Shown one piece after another: positions 57,608-64,000 of a stretch of 64,000 nt of DNA (positions are counted from its first letter, which is position 1; every line of letters begins with the position of its first letter). This stretch comes from Streptomyces sp. CB01881 (lineage in GTDB: Bacteria > Actinomycetota > Actinomycetes > Streptomycetales > Streptomycetaceae): the NCBI RefSeq assembly GCF_002953255.1, contig NZ_CP026498.1:5729867-5793866 (forward strand), given 5' to 3'. The notes under the pieces were generated by a model. It had not been told where the DNA came from. It was given only the letters and a program-made list of their open reading frames with translations, and did not search any database. The position numbers and the translations under genes were made by a program.

Positions 57608-60586
57608 ATGGAGTTTCGGGAGACGCCGCCCGCACCGGCGCTGCGCTTCCAGGTACTCGGTCCTGTCCAGGCATGGCTCGACGGCAAGCCCCTCGCACTC
57701 GGCTCGCCCCAGCAACAGGCGGTCCTCACCACTCTCCTGCTGCGCGCGGGACACCCCGTCACCGCACAGGACCTCGTCGACGGTCTCTGGGGTGACCGGC
57801 CACCCACCCAGGCCGTCGCCGCCCTGCGTACCTACGTCTCCCGCCTGCGGTCCGTCATCGAACCGAAGCGCGAGGTCCGCAGGCCGGCCGAACTGCTCGT
57901 CTCGGTGGCCGACGGCTACGCCCTCCACATCCCCGGCGAAGCCCTGGATGTCGCGGTGTTCGAGAAGCTCGCCGCCGAGGCCGCGGCAGCCCGGGCATCC
58001 GGCGACCTGCACGAGGCACACCGTCTGCTCCTCCAGGCCCTCGGCCTCTTCAGCGGCCGCCCGCTGACCGGCGTCCCCGGACCGTACGCCGAGGCCCAGC
58101 GCCTGCGGCTGGCCGAACGCCAGATCGCGGTGGCCGAGGAGAGGTGCGCCGTCGCACTCGACATCGGCCAGCACGCCGAAGTGGTCGGTGAGCTGAACTC
58201 ACTCACCGCCGAGCACCCACTGCGTGAGCGGCTGCGCGAACTGCTGATGCTCGCGCTCTACCGCTGCGGGCGGCAGGCCGAGTCGCTGGGTGTCTACACC
58301 GACACCCGCAAACTCCTGATCGACGAACTCGGCGTCGAGCCGGGTGTCGGGCTGTCCGCCATGCACTCGCGCATCCTCGCGGCCGACCCCGCGCTGACGG
58401 CTCCGGTCGCGGCCGCTCCCGCCCCCACTACGCGTGAGGACAGCGTCGCCGGGCCGCCGGCTCCGGCCCAGCTTCCCGCCGATGTGTCGGACTTCAGCGG
58501 GCGGACCGCCCTGGTGGCCGACCTCTCCGCCGTGCTGATGAACGCCACCGGACAGGCGGTCGTCGTCACCTCACTCGCCGGCATCGGCGGCGTGGGGAAG
58601 ACCACCCTCGCCGTGCACGTGGCACACCGGGTCCGCGCCGAGTTCCCGGACGGGCAGCTGTACGTCGATCTCCGGGGCGCGGGCGCCTCACCGGCCGACC
58701 CCGCCGTGGTCCTCGGTGACTTCCTGCATGTGCTCGGCGTCACCGAAAGCCCCGACTCCCTCGACCAGCGCGCCGCTCTCTACCGGTCGCTGCTCGCCAG
58801 CCGACGCATGCTGATCCTGCTCGACAACGCCCAGGACGCCGAGCAGATCCGGCCTCTCATCCCGGGTGTGTCCGGGTGTGCCGTACTCGCCACCAGCCGA
58901 TCCCGACTCGCCGGGATGCCCGGCGCACACCTGGTGGACGTCGAGGAGCTGACGCCGGAGGAGGCGTTGGCGCTCTTCTCGGCCATCGTCGGCGAGCTGC
59001 GCGTCGCGGCCGAACCCGAGGCCGCGATGGCAGTCGTCACGGCCTGCGGCTTCCTCCCCCTGGCCGTCCGCATCGCGGCGGCCCGGCTGGCCAGCCGGCC
59101 CCGGTGGAGTGTCTCGGACCTGGCCCGTCGGTTAGCCGATCAACGGCGCCGTCTGGACGAGCTCCAACTCGGCAACCTGGCAGTGGAAACCACCATCGGA
59201 CTGGGCTACGGGCAGCTCTCCCCTTCCGAGGCCCGCGCCTTTCGGCTGCTCTCCCTCGTCGACTCGCCCGATCTCCCGCTCGCAGCCGTGACGGAGGTTC
59301 TGGGCGTCGACGTCTCCGAGGCGGAGGACCTCGCCGAAGCGCTGGTCGAAGCCAACATGCTGGAGTGCTTCACGCCGGGCCGCTACCGCTACCACGACCT
59401 GCTCCGGCTCTACGCCCAGCGGCAGAACGAACGGACCGGGGACCTCGCCGAACAGCAGGCCGCCGTCCGACGCCTTCTCGACCTGCTCCTGGCGACCGTT
59501 CGCAACGCGGCGCAGGCGATCGAGCCCGATGACCAGCTACCCGAGCCGCTGAACGATCCCGACTCGACCGGCCTCGTCCTGCTCACGAGCGAATCTGCCC
59601 AGGAGTGGCTGCGCACCGAGATCGCGCTGCTGCTCAGCTCGGTCGAGGCGGCCGTCCAGGGGCCTAGCGAGTTGCTGCGGCCCGCTGTCGACCTGCTGAT
59701 CGTCCTGGACAGCCTGGTGGAGGACCCGACCCATGGGTCCCGCGTGCGTCGGATGCTGGAAACCGCGGCCCGGAACGCCGAGGTCTACGGGGACTCGGCA
59801 GCCCTGGCCCGCGTTCACTTCGCCTTCGGCACGCTGCAGTCGATCACCAACGACTTCCAGAGTGCCGAGCAGTCGCTGCGCAAGAGCCTCAGCCTCCAGG
59901 ACGCCGACGACATGACGGTGCTCCAGTCGGCTGCCGCCAACACCCTGGGCATCATCCTCAGCCTGGCCAGCCGCTCCGCCGAGGCACTGCCCTTCTTCGA
60001 GCAGGCACTCGCGATCAGTCGTGTGGTGGGTACGCCGATCGGCGAGGCCCGGCTGCTCGGCAACATCGCCCGCGCCCAGCTGGGGCTCGGGCAGACCGAG
60101 ACCGCCGTCCGCTCGGTCACCGACGCCGTCGCCACCGCGCGCGCGTCCAAGAACGGCCCGTGCCTGGCCGACACCCTGTACCAGCTCGGGGTCGTTCTCT
60201 CCTCCACCGACGAGCCCGGTACCGCCGTCGGGCATCTGCGCGAGGCTCACCGGCTCTACCAGTCGCAGCAGAACCGCCTCCGCGAGGGCTACACGCTCGC
60301 GCGCCTCTCCTCAGCCCTGCTCGCCGCCGGCCAGCACGCCGAGGCAGCCGAGGCGGCCGAGGAGTCCCTCGCCATCGGGCTGGAGATGGACTCCGCCTAC
60401 TGCCAGGGCCTGGCCAATGCCGCGCTCGGCGAGGCGCTGCTCGGGCTCGCGCAGCCGGCGCGCGGGCTGGCGTGTCTCCAGGAGGCGCACGTCGTCTTCA
60501 CGCGGCTCGGTGTGCCGGAGGCCTCCCCCGTGGCGGACCTCATCTCCCAGCAGCACACCGAGCCCCTCTCTCCCCCCGCGCCCTGA
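57608..60586 (+). CDS. AfsR/SARP-family transcriptional regulator (wHTH-BTAD-NB-ARC-TPR)
   Basis: This 992-residue regulator has an OmpR-like winged helix at about 12-105 (LRFQVLGPVQAWLDGKPLALGSPQQQAVLTTLLLRAGHPVTAQDLVDGLW) and a BTAD domain at about 110-258. An NB-ARC ATPase follows (P-loop GIGGVGKT about 325-332; Walker B region RMLILLDNAQ; GFLPLAVRIAA), then C-terminal TPR repeats from about 720 to the end. This is the AfsR layout: such proteins bind direct repeats near promoters and activate antibiotic or developmental genes. Codon 509 (59132-59134) is TTA, the rare Leu codon read by bldA tRNA in streptomycetes, so expression is probably developmentally timed. The gene ends before a strong terminator. 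Confidence 0.93.
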   Translation: MEFRETPPAPALRFQVLGPVQAWLDGKPLALGSPQQQAVLTTLLLRAGHPVTAQDLVDGLWGDRPPTQAVAALRTYVSRLRSVIEPKREVRRPAELLVSVADGYALHIPGEALDVAVFEKLAAEAAAARASGDLHEAHRLLLQALGLFSGRPLTGVPGPYAEAQRLRLAERQIAVAEERCAVALDIGQHAEVVGELNSLTAEHPLRERLRELLMLALYRCGRQAESLGVYTDTRKLLIDELGVEPGVGLSAMHSRILAADPALTAPVAAAPAPTTREDSVAGPPAPAQLPADVSDFSGRTALVADLSAVLMNATGQAVVVTSLAGIGGVGKTTLAVHVAHRVRAEFPDGQLYVDLRGAGASPADPAVVLGDFLHVLGVTESPDSLDQRAALYRSLLASRRMLILLDNAQDAEQIRPLIPGVSGCAVLATSRSRLAGMPGAHLVDVEELTPEEALALFSAIVGELRVAAEPEAAMAVVTACGFLPLAVRIAAARLASRPRWSVSDLARRLADQRRRLDELQLGNLAVETTIGLGYGQLSPSEARAFRLLSLVDSPDLPLAAVTEVLGVDVSEAEDLAEALVEANMLECFTPGRYRYHDLLRLYAQRQNERTGDLAEQQAAVRRLLDLLLATVRNAAQAIEPDDQLPEPLNDPDSTGLVLLTSESAQEWLRTEIALLLSSVEAAVQGPSELLRPAVDLLIVLDSLVEDPTHGSRVRRMLETAARNAEVYGDSAALARVHFAFGTLQSITNDFQSAEQSLRKSLSLQDADDMTVLQSAAANTLGIILSLASRSAEALPFFEQALAISRVVGTPIGEARLLGNIARAQLGLGQTETAVRSVTDAVATARASKNGPCLADTLYQLGVVLSSTDEPGTAVGHLREAHRLYQSQQNRLREGYTLARLSSALLAAGQHAEAAEAAEESLAIGLEMDSAYCQGLANAALGEALLGLAQPARGLACLQEAHVVFTRLGVPEASPVADLISQQHTEPLSPPAP

Positions 60587-60626
60587 GCCTCCGTCCCCCG
60601 ACGGGAGGCTCCCCCCATGAGCGTTC

Positions 60627-60660
60627 GGTGCTCCCGCAGCCCCCCGGCTGCGGGAGCACC
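60627..60660 (+). terminator. Terminator of the SARP-type gene
   Basis: GGTGCTCCCGCAGCC pairs perfectly with GGCTGCGGGAGCACC around a 4-base loop, 40 bases after the stop. Confidence 0.92.
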
Positions 60661-60707
60661 CTCAACGCTTCCCCGGCGCTGGACTCCACTGTGCACCGGA
60701 CCGATTG

Positions 60708-60724
60708 ACGTTCAATAAACGTCG
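60708..60724. promoter_or_regulatory. 17-base element B downstream of the SARP-type gene
   Basis: ACGTTCAATAAACGTCG matches element A at 57476-57492. Here the palindromic part is GACGTT-N5-AACGTC (60707-60723) and it overlaps a -35-like TTGACG (60705-60710), so it may control a rightward transcript toward the methyltransferase. Confidence 0.55.
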
Positions 60725-61040
60725 GATTGTCAGCCTGGCGCAGCGGAAAATCGCAGGTCAGGCCCACAGTGACAGCGCACCGTGCGGCGCGCGGCGCCCA
60801 GACGCACCACCCCGGCCCGCAACCCCGTGCTTCCGCAACCCGGGTCCCAGCGCCCAACTGTCACGAGTTGGCCGGAAACGGACCCCATGACGGAGTGATC
60901 ACGCATATTCTCAGATGCCAGTACACACATGAGTGCACTTATCCGGCAGAGCATCCGGAAACGGCGGCGCGGCGGCGTCCCCACGGTGCAGAGTGTCCCT
61001 GTGCGCGGAGCCGTATCCGCGCACGGAACGTCTCTGCGCA

Positions 61041-61076
61041 GAGTGTCTGAGTGCAGTCGGGTGTCAGAGTGCAGTC
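61041..61076. repeat. 18-bp tandem repeat upstream of the methyltransferase
   Basis: Two head-to-tail units (GAGTGTCTGAGTGCAGTC and GGGTGTCAGAGTGCAGTC) differ at two positions. A related CAGAGTGTC occurs at about 60989-60997. SARP-type regulators bind short direct repeats, so this is a candidate site for the neighbouring regulator. Confidence 0.6.
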
Positions 61077-61215
61077 AGTGTGACGCGGGGAGCGTGACGT
61101 ACCGCCACCGGCAGCGGGCCGGCGAGGCAGCACGGGCGCCGGGACGAACGGCGGCCCGGCCTCGTACGCCGAGTACAGCCGACCGGAGGCCCGGGTGGAA
61201 AGGTGCCTCTCAATC

Positions 61216-61989
61216 GTGACGACCGGACAGATATCCGACCCGTTCCCCCTCGACGAGGACGCGGACGGCGGTGACGAGCCCGACGTACTGCACCGGCGTG
61301 CCGAGCGCGCCCTGCAGGCGGTCGCCTTCGACACCATCGGCGCCGGCTACGCCGAGGCCTTCCCCGCCAAGGACGGCCAGCTCGCCTGCGGGCGCCGGCT
61401 GCTGGCACAACTCGAACCGGGCGCCACCGTGCTGGACATCGGCTGCGGCACCGGCGACCCGACCGTCCGCCAGTTCGCCGCCGCAGGAATGCGCGTCACC
61501 GGCGTGGACCTCTCGGACGTGATGCTCACGCTGGCACGCGGCACCGGGCAGCACGGCCCGTACCCGTACCCGCCCGAGTTCCACCGCATCGACATGTACG
61601 ACCTGGCCACCGACCGGGCCGGCCACGCCTGGAACGTCCCGTCGCTCGGCCCGGCCGGGCACGGCGGGTTCGCCGCCGTCACCGCGTTCTTCTCCCTCAT
61701 CCTGCTCCCCCAGGACGAGATCCCCGTCGTGCTCGCCCGGCTGCGCGAGCTCCTGCGGCCCGGCGGGCTGCTGGCGCTCGGTATGGTCGAGGCGGACCTG
61801 GATCACGTTCCACTCCCGTTCCTCGGACGGGAGCTGCGGATCAGCGGGTATCTGCGCGAGGATCTGGAACGGGTTCTGGTGGAGGCCGGGTTCGCCGTCG
61901 AGGATCGGTCGGGGTATTCGTACGCGCCGGCCAGCACCTCGCTGCCGCCGGAGGAGCAACTGTTCCTGCGCTGTCGACGCGTCGGCTGA
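61216..61989 (+). CDS. SAM-dependent class I methyltransferase
   Basis: This 257-residue protein starts at GTG 61216 with AAAGGTG upstream; an in-frame GTG at 61195 is an alternative. Motif I TVLDIGCGTGDPTV (about 71-84), VTGVDLSDVMLTLARG (motif II region), AVTAFFSLILLPQDEIPVVLARLRELLRPGGLLALG (motif III region) and a substrate-side C-terminal part (LGRELRISGYLREDLERVLVEAGF) are clear. Substrate unknown. It lies behind the 18-base tandem repeat and ahead of a PP2C phosphatase gene 54 bases on, with no terminator between them, so the two are probably co-transcribed. Confidence 0.87.
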   Translation: MTTGQISDPFPLDEDADGGDEPDVLHRRAERALQAVAFDTIGAGYAEAFPAKDGQLACGRRLLAQLEPGATVLDIGCGTGDPTVRQFAAAGMRVTGVDLSDVMLTLARGTGQHGPYPYPPEFHRIDMYDLATDRAGHAWNVPSLGPAGHGGFAAVTAFFSLILLPQDEIPVVLARLRELLRPGGLLALGMVEADLDHVPLPFLGRELRISGYLREDLERVLVEAGFAVEDRSGYSYAPASTSLPPEEQLFLRCRRVG

Positions 61990-62043
61990 GACCAGCGCAC
62001 CCGGAAACACCAGCACCCGACACCACTCCCAGGACAGGCAGCC

Positions 62044-63888
62044 GTGCGCGACCAGCTCAAACCCGAGGCCGGACAGCCGCCTGCCCTTCCGGGCCAACGC
62101 CGCCCGCCACCTCGCGAAACCGGTTCCGGTGAGGTCGCCGAGCGCCTCGCCCTCCTCGACCACGCCACCCGGCGGGTCAACAGCGCCCTCGACCTGGCGG
62201 CGACGCTGCGCAACATCTGCCGGGTGCTGGTGCCGACCCTCGCCGACGCCGCCATCGTCCACCTGCGCGACCCGCTGCCCAACGTCGAGCGCGAGCCCGG
62301 GTTCCCCGACGAGCTGCGGATCCACCACAGCCTGGGCACCCGGCTGGGCCGCCGCGGCCGGCCCACCGCCGGGGGCGACCACCGCGGGTCCCGGCACGGC
62401 AGCCGGTACGGCTCGCGCTCGACCGCCGACACCGGACCCGCCACGCCGGTCACCCGGGGCGGCGCGCTCGCCCACACCCTGCTCAGCCGCCGCCCCGCCG
62501 AGGCCGCCGTCCTCGGCACGGCGGGCCGGGACGACGGGACGACCGACCGCGCCACCGAGCGGACCACCGAGCTGCTGCGCGAGCTGTACGGCGCCCGCGG
62601 GCTGGCCCGGCTCGGTGCCGGCAGCTCCGTGCTCGCCCTGCCGCTGCGCGGGCGCAAGGCCGTCCTGGGCCTGCTGGTGCTGATCCGCCGGCCGCCCGAG
62701 AGGACCGGCCGCCCCGGCTTCGACGCCGCCGACACCGCGACCGCCGCCCACCTCACCACCCAGGCCGGCCTGGCCGTCGACACCGCGCTGCGGTACGCCC
62801 GCGAGTGGGAGATAGCCAACGAACTCCAGCGCAGCATGCTGCCGTTGCGCCTCCCCCAGCCGCACGGCGTCCGGCTCTCCCAGCGCTACCTGCCCGGCGA
62901 GCGCGGCGCCCAGGTCGGCGGCGACTGGTACGACGCCGTTCCGCTGCCCGGCAACCGGGTGGCGCTGATCGTCGGCGACGTGATGGGCCACTCGCTCACC
63001 TCTGCCGCCATCATGGGCCAACTCCGCACCAGCGCACAGACCTTGGCCGCGCTCGACCTGCCGCCGCACGAGGTGCTGTACCACCTCGACGAGCAGGCCC
63101 AACGGCTCGGCCGCGAACAGCACCTGGCCACCTGCGTGTACGCGGTCTACGACCCGATCGCCAACCGGGTGGTGCTCGCCAACGCCGGACACGTGCCGCC
63201 GGTACTGGTCCGGCCGGACGGCACGGCCGAGCTGCTGGAGCTGGACTCGGGCGCACCGATCGGCGTCGGCGGTGTCGACTTCTCCTCCGTCGAACTGCCC
63301 GCCCCGCCCGGCTCCGCACTGCTGCTCTTCACCGACGGCCTGGTCGAGACCCGCAACCGCCCGATCAGCGACGGGCTGGAGCTGCTCCGCGCCCGCCTCG
63401 CCACCGTGCAGCCGCAGGCCCCCGAGCAGCTCTGCCAGGAGGCCCTGCGGATCCTGCCGCCGGGCGACCGCGGCGACGACATCGCGCTGCTCGCCGCCTG
63501 CTTCGACGGCATCCCGGCCGGCGACGTCGCGCACTGGTACCTCCAGCCGCGCAACGAGACCCCGGGGCGGGCACGCCGGCTGGCCGCCCACACGCTGCGC
63601 CGCTGGGGGCTCGAAGGGCTCAGCGAGGCGACCGAGTTGATGGTCAGCGAGCTGGTCACCAACGCCGTCCAGCACGCCACCCGGCCGGTCACCCTGAGCC
63701 TGGTCCGCACCACCCGGCTGCGGTGCGAGGTCGGGGACGACAGCCCGCTGCTGCCGCGTCCGCGGCGCACCGGGCCGGAGGACGAACGCGGGCGCGGGCT
63801 GCAGATAGTGGCCCGCTGCGCCGAGCGCTGGGGTGCCACCCGGCTGGGCACCGGCAAGGTGGTCTGGTTCGAGCAACGGCTGCCGTGA
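62044..63888 (+). CDS. GAF-PP2C (SpoIIE/RsbU) phosphatase with C-terminal HATPase domain
   Basis: This 614-residue protein has a GTG start at 62044. A GAF-like sensor spans about 30-245 with an Arg/Gly-rich insertion (residues about 100-150). The PP2C domain is at about 255-470 (QVGGDWYDAVPLPGNRVALIVGDVMGHSLTSAA, GDRGDDIALLAACFDG) and the HATPase domain at the end (LMVSELVTNAVQHA, DERGRGLQIVARCAERWG). It lacks the PAS domains of the two paralogues at 21765 and 24687. It probably acts on an anti-anti-sigma protein encoded elsewhere. The preceding methyltransferase gene may be in the same operon. Confidence 0.92.
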   Translation: MRDQLKPEAGQPPALPGQRRPPPRETGSGEVAERLALLDHATRRVNSALDLAATLRNICRVLVPTLADAAIVHLRDPLPNVEREPGFPDELRIHHSLGTRLGRRGRPTAGGDHRGSRHGSRYGSRSTADTGPATPVTRGGALAHTLLSRRPAEAAVLGTAGRDDGTTDRATERTTELLRELYGARGLARLGAGSSVLALPLRGRKAVLGLLVLIRRPPERTGRPGFDAADTATAAHLTTQAGLAVDTALRYAREWEIANELQRSMLPLRLPQPHGVRLSQRYLPGERGAQVGGDWYDAVPLPGNRVALIVGDVMGHSLTSAAIMGQLRTSAQTLAALDLPPHEVLYHLDEQAQRLGREQHLATCVYAVYDPIANRVVLANAGHVPPVLVRPDGTAELLELDSGAPIGVGGVDFSSVELPAPPGSALLLFTDGLVETRNRPISDGLELLRARLATVQPQAPEQLCQEALRILPPGDRGDDIALLAACFDGIPAGDVAHWYLQPRNETPGRARRLAAHTLRRWGLEGLSEATELMVSELVTNAVQHATRPVTLSLVRTTRLRCEVGDDSPLLPRPRRTGPEDERGRGLQIVARCAERWGATRLGTGKVVWFEQRLP

Positions 63889-63895
63889 CGGGACG

Positions 63896-63923
63896 CGGCC
63901 CCCGGCGAGACCGCCGGGAGCCG
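63896..63923 (+). terminator. Terminator after PP2C phosphatase 3
   Basis: CGGC-C-CCCGGCG pairs with CGCCGGG-A-GCCG with one mismatch, 7 bases after the stop codon. Confidence 0.65.
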
Positions 63924-63950
63924 CGCGAGTGCCGCGAGTGCCGCGAGATG

Positions 63951-63998
63951 GTGCGGTGGTGATGCAGTGGTGCGGTGGTGATGCGGTGATGCGGTGGG
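63951..63998. repeat. 19-bp tandem repeat at the window end
   Basis: GTGCGGTGGTGATGCAGTG is repeated once with a single change and then partially. It is non-coding and runs to the edge of the window. Confidence 0.7.
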
Positions 63999-64000
63999 CT

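Larger units (their letters stand above)
60587..61215. other. Long intergenic region between the SARP-type gene and the methyltransferase (629 bp)
   Basis: No convincing gene is seen. It holds a terminator (60627-60660), the 17-base element B (60708-60724), and an 18-base tandem repeat (61041-61076) close to the methyltransferase. Short open frames across it have unusual composition and no ribosome sites. Confidence 0.6.

Noticed and set aside
60727..61050. 107-codon open frame after the SARP-type gene
   Set aside because: No ribosome site, Pro/Arg/His-rich shadow-like composition, and it runs over likely regulatory sequence.

Overview
The window is very GC-rich chromosomal DNA of a streptomycete (Streptomyces or Kitasatospora type). 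The signs are extreme third-position GC, WhiB-like and SARP/AfsR-type regulators, RsbU/SpoIIE phosphatases fused to kinase-like ATPase domains, an in-frame rare TTA codon, GTG starts, and -10 elements lying 6-7 bases before start codons (leaderless mRNAs). The order ychF, ppgK, ispH, xseA-xseB, glpX, wblI-type gene and class I fumarase is that of the conserved actinomycete core chromosome as I remember it. I saw no rRNA, tRNA, CRISPR array, transposase or phage gene.

Layout. (1) 1-17306: three consecutive five-gene oligopeptide/dipeptide ABC importer operons, all leftward, each ordered lipoprotein, two permeases, two ATPases. The first is cut by the window start. Operons 1 and 3 look closely related and operon 2 is divergent, but the DppF-type ATPase genes of operons 2 and 3 share an almost identical DNA tract. 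(2) 17737-28271: typA, a fourth solute-binding lipoprotein with no transporter beside it, two large multidomain PP2C phosphatases, and a Nudix hydrolase. (3) 28464-40618: a DUF4190-like membrane protein, a methyltransferase, a secreted DUF3616-like protein, a split RibD pair (reductase then deaminase), a HAD phosphatase, a Tat-exported M20 amidohydrolase, a secreted serine hydrolase and a large zinc-ribbon membrane protein. (4) 40808-41322: a yefM-yoeB toxin-antitoxin pair with a candidate autoregulatory operator. (5) 41506-55327: housekeeping genes ychF, ppgK, ispH, an APC permease, xseA, xseB, a nitroreductase-fold enzyme, DUF4245, glpX, a WhiB-like regulator, DUF1707 and fumarase. (6) 55443-64000: an accessory regulatory stretch with a HutC-type GntR repressor and twin operators, small proteins including a RelE-like one, a small acidic protein divergent from a 992-residue AfsR/SARP-type regulator, a methyltransferase and a third PP2C phosphatase.

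How the parts may work together. Peptide import (region 1), PP2C/ATPase signalling (three proteins) and TTA-controlled SARP regulation are all typical of streptomycete developmental and antibiotic control. The least explained part is 57079-61989. There a TTA-containing SARP gene, a divergent small acidic protein, two matching 17-base elements flanking the regulator and an 18-base tandem repeat before a methyltransferase suggest a small local regulon. That regulon is inference only. Most genes end at strong GC hairpins.
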